From assembly GCF_048820895.1 (NCBI RefSeq), contig NZ_JBMERQ010000010.1:1-64000 (forward strand): a stretch of DNA of 64,000 bases, given 5' to 3'. The DNA is from Cribrihabitans_A neustonicus (GTDB lineage: Bacteria > Pseudomonadota > Alphaproteobacteria > Rhodobacterales > Rhodobacteraceae). A model generated the notes under the pieces. It was not told the DNA's origin. It did no database searches and saw only the letters and a program-made list of their open reading frames with translations. The position numbers were made by a program, and so were the translations under genes. Shown piece by piece: positions 17,417-25,864 of this stretch; positions within the stretch are counted from its first letter, which is position 1; each line of letters begins with the position of its first letter.

Positions 17417-18311
17417 TACCGCTCTCCCCATGGACGGCCCGCGCGGCCCGAAACCCAAGCGCGCGCTGTCGCGCAGCAATATCATCATTTACGGCACGCT
17501 GATCGTTGTCTCGGTCTACTACCTGCTCCCCCTGTGGGTGATGGTGATGACCTCGCTCAAGGGGATGCCGGAGATCCGCCTCGGCAACATCTTTGCGCCG
17601 CCGGTCGAGATCACCTTCGAACCCTGGGCCAAGGCCTGGTCGGCGGCCTGCACCGGCATCAACTGCGACGGGCTGAGCCGCGGCTTCGGCAACTCGGTGC
17701 AGATCCTGCTGCCCTCGCTTGCGCTGTCGGTGGCGATTGCCTCGGTCAACGGCTACGCGCTGGCGAACTGGAAGTTCAAGGGCTCCGAGGTGTTCTTCAC
17801 CATCCTGCTGCTTGGCGCCTTCATCCCCTACCAGGTGATGCTCTACCCGATGGTGATCATCCTGCGCGAGCTGGGGCTTTACGGCAGCATCTGGGGGCTG
17901 GTCATGGTGCACACCGTCTTCGGCATGCCGATCCTGACGCTTCTGTTCCGCAACTACTTCGCCGGCATGCCCGAGGAGCTGTTCAAGGCCGCCCGCGTCG
18001 ACGGCGCCGGGTTCTGGGGCATCTACTTCCGGATCATGCTGCCGATGTCGCTGCCGATCTTCGTGGTGGCGATGATCCTGCAGGTCACCGGCATCTGGAA
18101 CGACTTCCTGTTCGGCGTGATCTTCACCAAGCCCGAGACCTACCCGATGACGGTGCAGCTCAACAACATCGTGAACTCGGTGCAGGGGGTGAAGGAATAC
18201 AACGTCAACATGGCCGCGACCCTGCTTACCGGCCTTGTCCCCCTCGCCATCTACTTCGTCTCCGGAAAACTCTTCGTGCGCGGCATCGCGGCCGGCGCGG
18301 TGAAAGGATGA
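17409..18311 (+). CDS. Sugar ABC transporter permease 2 (MalG-like)
   Basis: About 300 residues, second CUT1 permease. The segment IIIYGTLIVVSVYYLLPLWV starts the first membrane helix; the EAA motif is EELFKAARVDGAGFWGIYFR. A GTG start at 17409 is preferred (AGGAAAG upstream), overlapping the previous stop by 8 bp; a TTG 15 bp earlier is less likely. The stop overlaps the ATPase gene region, consistent with translational coupling. Confidence 0.92.
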   Translation: MADTALPMDGPRGPKPKRALSRSNIIIYGTLIVVSVYYLLPLWVMVMTSLKGMPEIRLGNIFAPPVEITFEPWAKAWSAACTGINCDGLSRGFGNSVQILLPSLALSVAIASVNGYALANWKFKGSEVFFTILLLGAFIPYQVMLYPMVIILRELGLYGSIWGLVMVHTVFGMPILTLLFRNYFAGMPEELFKAARVDGAGFWGIYFRIMLPMSLPIFVVAMILQVTGIWNDFLFGVIFTKPETYPMTVQLNNIVNSVQGVKEYNVNMAATLLTGLVPLAIYFVSGKLFVRGIAAGAVKG

Positions 18312-18316
18312 ACGCC

Positions 18317-19405
18317 ATGAACATGCACACCCCTTCCGTCCGCATCCGCGGCCTCGATCTGCAGTTCGGAGAGGTGCAGGTGCTCAGGAACCTCGACCTC
18401 GACATCCGGCAGGGCGAGTTCCTGGTGCTGCTCGGCTCCTCGGGCTGCGGCAAGTCCACGCTGCTGAACTGCATCGCGGGGCTCCTGGAAGTCACCGACG
18501 GGCAGATCTTCATCCAGGACCAGAATGTCACCTGGAAGGAGCCCTCGGAACGCGGCATTGGCATGGTGTTCCAGTCCTACGCGCTTTATCCGCAGATGAC
18601 GGTGGAGGGGAACCTCTCCTTCGGCCTGAAGAACGCCCGCGTGCCCAAGGACGAGATCAAGCGCCGGGTCGCCCGCGCCGCCGAGATCCTGCAAATCGAG
18701 CCGCTCTTAAAACGCAAGCCCGGCGCGCTGTCGGGCGGCCAGCGCCAGCGGGTGGCGATCGGCCGGGCCCTGGTGCGCGACGTAGACGTGTTCCTGTTCG
18801 ACGAGCCGCTGTCGAACCTCGACGCCAAGCTGCGCGCGGACCTCAGGGTCGAGCTGAAGCGGCTGCACCAGCAGCTTAGCAACACGATGATCTACGTCAC
18901 CCACGATCAGGTCGAGGCGATGACGCTCGCCGACCGCATCGCGATCATGCGCGGCGGGGTGATCATGCAGCTCGGCACGCCGGACGAAATCTACAACCGC
19001 CCGCAGAACAAATATGTCGCCGATTTCATCGGCAGCCCCTCGATGAACTTCATCGAAGGCACTTTTGATGGCGGAACCTTCACCAAGGGCGGGCTGCGTA
19101 TGCCGATGGAGGGCTACGAGTTTGCCTCGGACAGGCCGCGGCCGGGCAGCGCCATCATCGGCATCCGGCCCGAGCACGTGGTCACCGGCGAGCTGGCCGA
19201 GCGCGCCCCGGTGCAGGCGCAGGTCTCGGTGAACCTTGTCGAGCCGATGGGGTCCGACACGCTGGTCTATGCCGATCTGGCGGGCGAGCCGCTGCGCATC
19301 CGCATGGACGGCTACGCGAAGGTGCGGGCAGGCGACACGCTGGCCATTGGCTTCGAGCCGACCCGCGCCTCGCTGTTCGACGCCGGGACCGAAGCGCGCA
19401 TCTGA
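18317..19405 (+). CDS. Sugar ABC transporter ATP-binding protein (MalK/UgpC family)
   Basis: About 362 residues. Walker A GSSGCGKST near residue 40, Q-loop VFQSYALYP, signature LSGGQRQRVAIGRAL, Walker B VFLFDEPLSNLDA and switch histidine VTHDQVEAMTLADR are all present, followed by an OB-fold TOBE domain (IIGIRPEHV). It energises the two permeases. The ATG at 18317 has AAAGGA nine bases upstream; an earlier ATG at 18308 overlaps the previous stop but abuts that ribosome site. Confidence 0.95.
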   Translation: MNMHTPSVRIRGLDLQFGEVQVLRNLDLDIRQGEFLVLLGSSGCGKSTLLNCIAGLLEVTDGQIFIQDQNVTWKEPSERGIGMVFQSYALYPQMTVEGNLSFGLKNARVPKDEIKRRVARAAEILQIEPLLKRKPGALSGGQRQRVAIGRALVRDVDVFLFDEPLSNLDAKLRADLRVELKRLHQQLSNTMIYVTHDQVEAMTLADRIAIMRGGVIMQLGTPDEIYNRPQNKYVADFIGSPSMNFIEGTFDGGTFTKGGLRMPMEGYEFASDRPRPGSAIIGIRPEHVVTGELAERAPVQAQVSVNLVEPMGSDTLVYADLAGEPLRIRMDGYAKVRAGDTLAIGFEPTRASLFDAGTEARI

Positions 19406-19482
19406 TCCCGGGCGGCGGGGCCGCCCCCTTCCAGACACCCTGCCCCTGCGCGGGACTTTAGCAACTGATTCAAGGACAGCTG

Positions 19483-20865
19483 ATGACCTTTTCCTTTACC
19501 CGCGGCGATTTCCCCGCCGGCTTCCTGTTCGGCGCCGCCACCGCCGCCTACCAGATCGAGGGCCACAGTTTCGGCGGCGCCGGCACCTCGCACTGGGACA
19601 CCTACGCTGCGACGCCGGGCAATGTGGCCAACGGCGATGACGGCGCGGTTGCCTGCGATCACTACCACCGCTTCGAGGAGGACCTCGACCTGGTGCAGGC
19701 GGCGGGCTTCGACGTCTACCGCTTCTCGGTTTCCTGGGCGCGGGTGATGCCGGACGGGCGTACCGTGAACCCCGAGGGCCTCGCCTTCTACGGCCGGCTG
19801 GTCGATGCGATCCTCGCACGCGGGCTGAAACCCTACCTGACGCTTTATCACTGGGACCTGCCGTCGGCGCTGGCCGACGTGGGCGGCTGGACCAACCGTG
19901 AGACGCCGGAACTCTTTGCCGCCTTCACCCGCGCGGTGATCGAACGGATCGGAGACCGGGTCGCGGCGGTGGCGACGATCAACGAGCCGTGGTGCGTGGC
20001 CTGGCTTTCGCACTTCATCGGCGCCCAGGCCCCCGGCCTGCGCGACATCCGCGCCGCGGCACGGGCCATGCACCACGTCATGCTCGCGCATGGGCGTTCG
20101 CTCGCGGTAATGCGCGAAATGGGCCAGCCCAATCTCGGGATCGTGCTGAACCTCTCCGACAACCAGCCCGCGACCGGCGCGCCTGCGGACGCCGCGGCGG
20201 CCCGCACTGCCGACGGCATCGGCAACCGCTGGTTCCTCGACGCGCTGTTCAAGGGCGCCTACCCGCAGGACATCCTCGACGCGCTGGCGCCGCATATGCC
20301 CGAAGGCTACGAGGCCGACATGGAAGCGATCTCGGCCCCGGTCGACTGGCTTGGCATCAACTACTACAGCCGCGGGCTGATCGCCGCCGCGCCCGCCACG
20401 CCCTGGCCGCATTGCGAGGCGGTGGAAGGCCCGCTGCCCAAGACCGGCATGGGCTGGGAAATCTACCCCGAAGGATTGGGGACGCTGCTGGCCCGGGTGG
20501 CGCGCGACTACACCGGCAACCTGCCGCTGTTTGTGACCGAGAACGGTATGGCCGGCGACGACCACATCGCAGACGGCATCTGCGACGACCCGGTGCGGCT
20601 CAGGTATTTCGAGGATCATCTGCAGGTGGTGCTCGGTCTGATCGCAGAAGGCGTGCCGGTAAAGGGCTATTTCGCCTGGTCGCTGCTTGACAACTACGAG
20701 TGGTCCTTCGGCTATGGCAAACGTTTCGGCCTCGTCCATGTCGACTACAGCACGCAGCAGCGCACGCCGAAGACATCCTACAGGGCGTTTCAGGCGGCGC
20801 TTGCCCCGCCGCGCTGCCGCGCCTCCGGCACCTCCATGCCGCCATACTTGGACTTCAGCTTATAG
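19483..20865 (+). CDS. GH1 family beta-glucosidase
   Basis: 460-residue glycoside hydrolase family 1 enzyme, full length. The N-terminal signature FLFGAATAAYQIEG is near residue 15, the acid/base glutamate in TINEPWCVAWLSHF near residue 168, and the nucleophile in LFVTENGMAGDD near residue 350. No signal peptide, so it hydrolyses imported beta-glucosides in the cytoplasm. Last gene of the ABC operon. The final ~15 residues (after AALAPP) look non-conserved. The short gap to the convergent AEC gene carries no clear terminator. Confidence 0.95.
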   Translation: MTFSFTRGDFPAGFLFGAATAAYQIEGHSFGGAGTSHWDTYAATPGNVANGDDGAVACDHYHRFEEDLDLVQAAGFDVYRFSVSWARVMPDGRTVNPEGLAFYGRLVDAILARGLKPYLTLYHWDLPSALADVGGWTNRETPELFAAFTRAVIERIGDRVAAVATINEPWCVAWLSHFIGAQAPGLRDIRAAARAMHHVMLAHGRSLAVMREMGQPNLGIVLNLSDNQPATGAPADAAAARTADGIGNRWFLDALFKGAYPQDILDALAPHMPEGYEADMEAISAPVDWLGINYYSRGLIAAAPATPWPHCEAVEGPLPKTGMGWEIYPEGLGTLLARVARDYTGNLPLFVTENGMAGDDHIADGICDDPVRLRYFEDHLQVVLGLIAEGVPVKGYFAWSLLDNYEWSFGYGKRFGLVHVDYSTQQRTPKTSYRAFQAALAPPRCRASGTSMPPYLDFSL

Positions 20866-20902
20866 GATGCGGCCGGAGTCAGGCCGTGCCGGCGGCGCCC
20901 CG

Positions 20903-21841
20903 CTAAACAAACTTTTCCATCCCCCATATCAACGCGCTGACCGTGAGAAAGGATGCGGCGGTAGAGATTACAAGAGCCGTCGCACAGACCTGTTCCACCC
21001 CGTAAGCTGCGCCGAGTACGGGATAGATCGACAGCATCGGCACCGACGCAATCAGCATAGCCGTCAGCACAAAGGGGTCGGCGGCGCCCAATAGAAAACT
21101 CAGCACCACGAACACCAGAGCGGGGTGCAGAACCAGCTTGCCAAGGACAATCGCGGCCGTGCGCCGCCACATCGGGCTGATGCTGAACTGGGCGATGATA
21201 CCGCCGACAACAAACAGGGCGACTACCGGCGCGGCCGAAGCAACCATCTTTACAGTTTGCGCGAGTCCTCCGGGCAGCGTTGTGTCCGTGAGCTTCAGCG
21301 CCAGGGCCAGCGCCACCGCCGCCACCAGCGGGTTGCGAAGAAAGCTGCGGACTGCCTTGCCCGCCGCGGTGCGCCAGCTGGCCGCCGCGCCGGCGGAACT
21401 TTCTGCTGCAACAATCGCAAAGGGAATGATCACCACATTCTCGACAATCATGATCCAGGCCAGGACATTCAGCGCCGTCTCGGGGAAAACCAGCGACGCA
21501 ATGGAAAATCCAATGAAACCGCTGTTGGAATTCGCAATGGCGAGCCCGTGGATCCACGAGGCGCCCCGGTCCTGCCGGAAAGGCAGGCGCATCACGCCGT
21601 AGCCGATGAACAGCGCCGCGAGCGAGGCGGCCATGTACCCTGCGATCAGCACCCAGTTCAGTGCCCCGCCGGTCTCCGGCAGGGCTATCGCGCTGAAGAT
21701 CAGGGCCGGCAGGCTGATCCGGATCGTAAAACCGCTGAGCGCGCCAACCGTATCCTGGCCCACATAGCCTGTGCGCACCGCGCCATATCCGAACAGGATG
21801 ATGAGATAGACAGGAACGGTGACGGAAAAAATCTCGAACAT
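20903..21841 (-). CDS. AEC-family transporter (auxin efflux carrier-like permease)
   Basis: 312-residue membrane protein with about ten predicted membrane segments (VPVYLIILFGYGAV at the N terminus, GLAIANSNSGFIGFSI, VALFVVGGIIAQFSI). AEC permeases move organic acids such as malate or malonate, often outward. It begins only 6 bp after the TetR stop on the same strand, so it is probably in the TetR transcript and linked to the divergent quinate/protocatechuate operon. Direction and substrate are unknown. Confidence 0.88.
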   Translation of the reverse strand: MFEIFSVTVPVYLIILFGYGAVRTGYVGQDTVGALSGFTIRISLPALIFSAIALPETGGALNWVLIAGYMAASLAALFIGYGVMRLPFRQDRGASWIHGLAIANSNSGFIGFSIASLVFPETALNVLAWIMIVENVVIIPFAIVAAESSAGAAASWRTAAGKAVRSFLRNPLVAAVALALALKLTDTTLPGGLAQTVKMVASAAPVVALFVVGGIIAQFSISPMWRRTAAIVLGKLVLHPALVFVVLSFLLGAADPFVLTAMLIASVPMLSIYPVLGAAYGVEQVCATALVISTAASFLTVSALIWGMEKFV

Positions 21842-21847
21842 CCGCGT

Positions 21848-22537
21848 CTATTCTGCCGCCAGCGTCCGTGGTTCATGGCCGATGACAACCAGCCCCAGCA
21901 CCATGTCGACAAGGCGCTGGCGCAGCCGGGCCTGGCCTTCCGCGGTATAAAGGCTCTCCCCGAAAGACGTCGAGAAGGTCGCCCGGTTCGAGACGTTGTA
22001 ATAGCTGGAGGAACTGATCAGCCAGTGCAGCTCGAGCGGATCGGCGCCCTCGCGGAAAAGTCCGGCGGCCCGGCCGCGGCGGCAGACGTCATCCAGCTTG
22101 TCGATGATCGACCGGTTGAGGCGGGGGATGATCTCCGATTTCCGCAAATAGGCGGCGTTGTGGATATTCTCGATCATCACCAGGCGGATGAACTGCGGTG
22201 TGGCGGCGTGGGCGTCGAAGGTTGCCTCGACCAGCCGTTTGAGGGCGGCCACCGGCTCCAGGGTCTCGACTTCCAGCGCGTCCTCGTTTTCGCGAAGCGT
22301 CAGATAGACGTTCTCCAGAACGCTTTGGTAAAGCCCCTCCTTGTCGCCGAAATAGTAGTAGATCATCCGCTTGGAGGCCTCGGTTTTCCGGGCAATTTCG
22401 TCGATCCGCCCGCCCGCCAGCCCGTGCGCCGCGAACTCCTCGGTGGCGGCCCTCAGGATATCGGCCTTGACCGCGTCCGGGTCCTGCTTCCAGCGCGACT
22501 TGCGGGGTTTGGCCGGTTTCTTCGTCGTCTCTGCCAT
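21848..22537 (-). CDS. TetR-family regulator of the quinate/protocatechuate operon
   Basis: About 229 residues. A TetR helix-turn-helix (ILRAATEEFAAHGLAGGRI, then EASKRMIYYYFGDKEGLYQS) follows a lysine-rich leader. The C-terminal half has the TetR_C-like stretch FIRLVMIENIHNAAYLRKSE. The start at 22537 (MAETTKKPAKPRKS) is chosen because upstream codons run into the promoter repeats. Divergent from tctC, with tandem 21-bp repeats over the tctC promoter, so it most likely represses that operon and responds to a pathway metabolite. Confidence 0.9.
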   Translation of the reverse strand: MAETTKKPAKPRKSRWKQDPDAVKADILRAATEEFAAHGLAGGRIDEIARKTEASKRMIYYYFGDKEGLYQSVLENVYLTLRENEDALEVETLEPVAALKRLVEATFDAHAATPQFIRLVMIENIHNAAYLRKSEIIPRLNRSIIDKLDDVCRRGRAAGLFREGADPLELHWLISSSSYYNVSNRATFSTSFGESLYTAEGQARLRQRLVDMVLGLVVIGHEPRTLAAE

Positions 22538-22583
22538 TGGTCCGGGTCTCTGAACTTTCCGATTCTGCCCCCGTGATAGCATG

Positions 22584-22634
22584 AAATTAAACGCTTGGTA
22601 CATTCCCGTTGACAAATTAACCGCATAGTACATT
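22584..22634. promoter_or_regulatory. Tandem operator repeats and promoter of the tctC-quinate operon
   Basis: Two near-identical 21-bp units at 22584-22604 and 22614-22634, 30 bp apart, each reading AAATTAA-(A/C)CGC-nn-n-GTACATT. A TTGACA -35 element (22609-22614) overlaps the second unit, with an A/T-rich -10 candidate about 17 bp later. The arrangement fits a TetR repressor blocking the plus-strand promoter; it could also control the divergent tetR gene. Confidence 0.6.
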
Positions 22635-22698
22635 TTAGAGGGGTGACCGGCGGGGCAGCCTGCGATTCGCCGGTGGCTTGACATAAGGGAGGAACGAA

Positions 22699-23691
22699 AT
22701 GTCTCGCGTACTCATCGGCGCTGCCGTGGCCCTTGGCCTCAGCGCTGCCACTGCACTTGCGGAATATCCGGAAAAGGAAATCCAAGGCATCATCCAATGG
22801 GGTGCAGGAGGGTCGACCGATACGGTCATGCGCGCCGTGACGCCCCACGCCGAAGAAATTCTGGGCGGCTCCGTTGTCATGCAGAACATGACCGGCGGCG
22901 TCGGGGCGATTGCCCTGAACCATGTCGCAGGCACCGCGGCGGACGGCTACACGCTGCTGATGGGCGCGGAAAACCCGATGCTCTACAAGGTGATGGGCTT
23001 TGGCGACAAGGACTACAGCGACTTCATTCCGGTCAGCCTGCTGGCCCGCGGCACGCCGATCCTGGTGGCCCATCCCGACGCGCCGTTCAACACCTTCCCC
23101 GAGATGATGGAATACATCGGCGCCAACCCCGACGCGGTGCGGTTCGGCTCCACCGGCCCGGGCGGCGTGCCCTCGGTGGTGACGGCAATGATGACATCGG
23201 AAACCGCACTGCCCGTCATCTTCGTGCCTTACGACGGTGACGGCCCCGCGCTGACCGCGCTGCAGGGCGGCGCCATCGACGTGATGCCTGCAGTCCTGGG
23301 CGCCGCGGTGGAGGGCATCCGCGCAGGCACCATGAAGCCGATCGCGCTGTTTGATACCCAGCCGAGCGAGGCGCTGCCGGAGGTTGCCACGGTGACCTCG
23401 ACCAACCCGGAGTTCGAGAAATTTCTCCCCTGGGGACCGTTCTTCGGGGTGTTCGCGCCCAACGGCACCCCGGATGAGGTGGTCGCCAAGCTGCAGGGCG
23501 CCTTCGCAGAGGCCGCGCAGCAGCCGGACTTCGTGAACCTGATGGATGGGCGCGGCTTCACCATGATGAACATCTCCGGCGCAGAGGCCGAGGAGTTCCT
23601 CGGCAAGTGGCAGCGCAACACCGCCTGGCTGATGCACGATGCGGGCCTGACCAAGAACTCGCCCGAAGACTTCGGCATCGAGCGGCCGTAA
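22699..23691 (+). CDS. tctC: Tripartite tricarboxylate transporter substrate-binding protein TctC
   Basis: 330-residue periplasmic receptor. A signal peptide MSRVLIGAAVALGLSAATALA is followed by the Bug/TctC domain (YPEKEIQGIIQWGAGGSTDT, then NMTGGVGAIALNHVAG and GSTGPGGVPSVV). First gene of a long operon with quinate and protocatechuate catabolic genes, so the ligand is probably quinate, shikimate, dehydroshikimate or a related hydroxy-acid; that is inference from context. GGAGG precedes the ATG. A strong hairpin follows the stop. Confidence 0.93.
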   Translation: MSRVLIGAAVALGLSAATALAEYPEKEIQGIIQWGAGGSTDTVMRAVTPHAEEILGGSVVMQNMTGGVGAIALNHVAGTAADGYTLLMGAENPMLYKVMGFGDKDYSDFIPVSLLARGTPILVAHPDAPFNTFPEMMEYIGANPDAVRFGSTGPGGVPSVVTAMMTSETALPVIFVPYDGDGPALTALQGGAIDVMPAVLGAAVEGIRAGTMKPIALFDTQPSEALPEVATVTSTNPEFEKFLPWGPFFGVFAPNGTPDEVVAKLQGAFAEAAQQPDFVNLMDGRGFTMMNISGAEAEEFLGKWQRNTAWLMHDAGLTKNSPEDFGIERP

Positions 23692-23698
23692 GCCGCCC

Positions 23699-23735
23699 GT
23701 CAGGGGCCGCGGCGCCCGGCCCCTGACCCCCTTTT
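23699..23735 (+). terminator. Intra-operon hairpin/attenuator after tctC
   Basis: Perfect 10-bp arms GTCAGGGGCC / GGCCCCTGAC (23699-23708, 23718-23727) followed by CCCCCTTTT. It resembles a weak Rho-independent terminator. Since the downstream genes are tightly linked, it probably allows partial read-through and gives the binding protein a higher transcript level than the rest of the operon. Confidence 0.6.
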
Positions 23736-23835
23736 GCTTCCTATCCGAGCAGTGCGCGCACCGGCTTTGCCTCAGAAGCAGGCCGGCGCCATCCTAACCC
23801 CCGGGCGCGGATCCCTGCGTCTGAACACGGAGGTC

Positions 23836-24351
23836 ATGATGCAACACCCCGCCAAACGAAAGCCCGGAGAACTGGCCTTTGCCGCTTTCCTCACCCTCGC
23901 CAGCCTGTTTCTGCTCTACGACGCCTACGGCATTTCCGGCTTCCAGGCGCTCAGCGCCCCCGGCGCCATCCCGATGGCGGCAACCCTGGCAATGGCCATC
24001 TCGGCGGGGATTGTCCTGGTCCGTACCGCCCGGTCGGACCCCGGCCGCAGCGGCAGCTTTGCCCGGCAAATCCTGCCCGCAAGGATCGTGGTCGTCGGCC
24101 TCTTGCTGATTGCCTATGCCTTCGCGCTGCAGCCGGTCGGGTTCCTGCCGACCTCCGCCGTCTTCCTGATGCTGAACATCAAATACCTCAGCAAGCGGTC
24201 CTGGGGCTTTGCGGTTGGTGTCAGCCTGTTCAGCCTGGTGCTGATCTACCTGATCTTCCGCATCGTCTTCACCGTTCTCATGCCCGCCGGGATCGTGCCC
24301 GAGGGCGAACTGCTCGCCTGGATCCGGAACCTGACCGCGGGGAGCAACTGA
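23836..24351 (+). CDS. tctB: Tripartite tricarboxylate transporter small membrane subunit TctB
   Basis: About 171 residues with four membrane segments (LAFAAFLTLASLFLLYDAYG, AATLAMAISAGIVLV, IVVVGLLLIAYAFAL and FSLVLIYLIFRIVFTVLM). Matches the TctB/DUF1468 family in size and layout. ATG at 23836 is preceded by GGAGG; 34 upstream codons are non-conserved. It lies 1 bp before tctA. Confidence 0.9.
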   Translation: MMQHPAKRKPGELAFAAFLTLASLFLLYDAYGISGFQALSAPGAIPMAATLAMAISAGIVLVRTARSDPGRSGSFARQILPARIVVVGLLLIAYAFALQPVGFLPTSAVFLMLNIKYLSKRSWGFAVGVSLFSLVLIYLIFRIVFTVLMPAGIVPEGELLAWIRNLTAGSN

Positions 24352-24352
24352 C

Positions 24353-25864
24353 ATGTTCGAAACCCTGATGCACTTCCTCACCGTCTGGACCCAGCCGGAG
24401 CTGCTGCTGCTTGTGGGCTGCGGCACCCTGGCCGGCATCTATGTCGGCGCGATCCCCGGCCTGTCGGTGACAATGGCGGTGTCGATCCTGATCTCCTTCA
24501 CCTTTTCCTGGGATGTCTACCCGGCCATCTCGCTGATGATCGGCATCTTTATGGGCGGTGTCTACGGCGGCTCGCGCACTGCCATCCTGCTTAACATCCC
24601 CGGCGCCCCCTCGGCCATCGCGACCGCTATGGACGGCTATCCGATGGCCCGGAAGGGCGAGGCCGGCGTGGCGATCGGCGTCACCACCGTGATGTCCTTC
24701 TTCGGCGGGCTGATCGGCATTCTGGTGCTGGCCGTGGCGGCGCCCTTCGTGTCTGACTTCGCGCTGTCCTTCCAGCCGCGCGACTACATGCTGCTGGCGA
24801 TCCTCGGCATCCTGCTGGTCGGCTCCCTGTCCGGCGGCAGCCTGGTCAAGGGCATCTTTGCCGGCGCCTTCGGCATCGGGCTTGGCGCGGTCGGCATGGA
24901 CCCGCTGACCTTCACCGAGCGTTTCACCTTCGGGGTGCCGGTTCTGAAGAGCGGCATTTCCTTCATCGCCGTGATGATCGGCATGTTCGGCGTCTCCGAG
25001 GCGCTGATGCAGCTGCACCATATCGACAGCGCCGCGGTGAAGCAGAAAGTGGGCAAGATCGTCCCCTCCTGGAGCGTGGTCCGCAAGTACCTGCCGCTGT
25101 CGCTGCAGACCTCCGGCATCGGCGTCATCATCGGCGCCCTGCCCGGCACCGGCGGCGATATTGCGGCTCTGATGGCCTATGACCACGCCAAACGGGTCAC
25201 CAAGAACCCCGAAACCCCCTTCGGTGAAGGCGCAATGGAAGGGCTGGTCGCGCCCGAAACCGCCAACAACTCGGCCGTGGGCGGCGCCTTCATCCCGATG
25301 ATGACGCTGGGCATTCCTGGCGATGCCGTCACTGCAATCATGATCGGCGCCCTGTTCATCCACGGGCTCAACCCCGGCCCGATGCTGATGATCGACAAGC
25401 CCGACATGTTCTGGTTCATCGTCGGCGCGCTGGTGATGGCGAACTTCTTCATGCTGCTGTTCGGCCTGACCGGGATCCGCGTCTTCACCAAGATCGTCGA
25501 GATGCCCCGCGCAGTGCTGATCCCGCTGATCTTCCTGCTGTCGATTGTCGGCGCCTATGCGGTCAACAACTCGGTCACCGACATCTACTGGATGCTGGGG
25601 TTCGGCGTGCTGGGGTACTTCATGAAGCAGTACAGCTACCCGCTCGGCCCGGTGATCCTCGGGGTCATTCTGTCCCGGCTGCTCGACGACAACTGGCGGC
25701 GTGCGATCATCTCCGAACGGGAAAGCCTGCCCCGCTTCTTTGAAGGCATCCTCACCAGCCCGCTGTCCCTGGCCCTCTTCATCGGCGTCATCCTGATCTT
25801 CGTGAGCCAGACGCCCCTGTGGACCGCCACCAAGAAACGCTTGCTCGGAAAGGCCGCGTCATGA
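24353..25864 (+). CDS. tctA: Tripartite tricarboxylate transporter large membrane subunit TctA
   Basis: 503-residue integral membrane subunit. The TctA signature GAIPGLSVTMAVSILISFTF is near residue 32, GVYGGSRTAILLNIPGAPSAIATAMDG is split by two family glycine-rich loops near residue 65, and a second repeat ALPGTGGDIAALMAYDHAKR is near residue 262. It forms the translocation pathway with TctB. Its stop overlaps the ATG of the dehydrogenase gene by 4 bp, tying uptake and catabolism into one transcript. Confidence 0.95.
   Translation: MFETLMHFLTVWTQPELLLLVGCGTLAGIYVGAIPGLSVTMAVSILISFTFSWDVYPAISLMIGIFMGGVYGGSRTAILLNIPGAPSAIATAMDGYPMARKGEAGVAIGVTTVMSFFGGLIGILVLAVAAPFVSDFALSFQPRDYMLLAILGILLVGSLSGGSLVKGIFAGAFGIGLGAVGMDPLTFTERFTFGVPVLKSGISFIAVMIGMFGVSEALMQLHHIDSAAVKQKVGKIVPSWSVVRKYLPLSLQTSGIGVIIGALPGTGGDIAALMAYDHAKRVTKNPETPFGEGAMEGLVAPETANNSAVGGAFIPMMTLGIPGDAVTAIMIGALFIHGLNPGPMLMIDKPDMFWFIVGALVMANFFMLLFGLTGIRVFTKIVEMPRAVLIPLIFLLSIVGAYAVNNSVTDIYWMLGFGVLGYFMKQYSYPLGPVILGVILSRLLDDNWRRAIISERESLPRFFEGILTSPLSLALFIGVILIFVSQTPLWTATKKRLLGKAAS

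Noticed and set aside
13916..17488. A 1190-codon minus-strand open frame
   Set aside because: Only its downstream third is the LacI gene (start 14935). The remainder is antisense to clear ABC transporter genes and is a GC-rich shadow frame.
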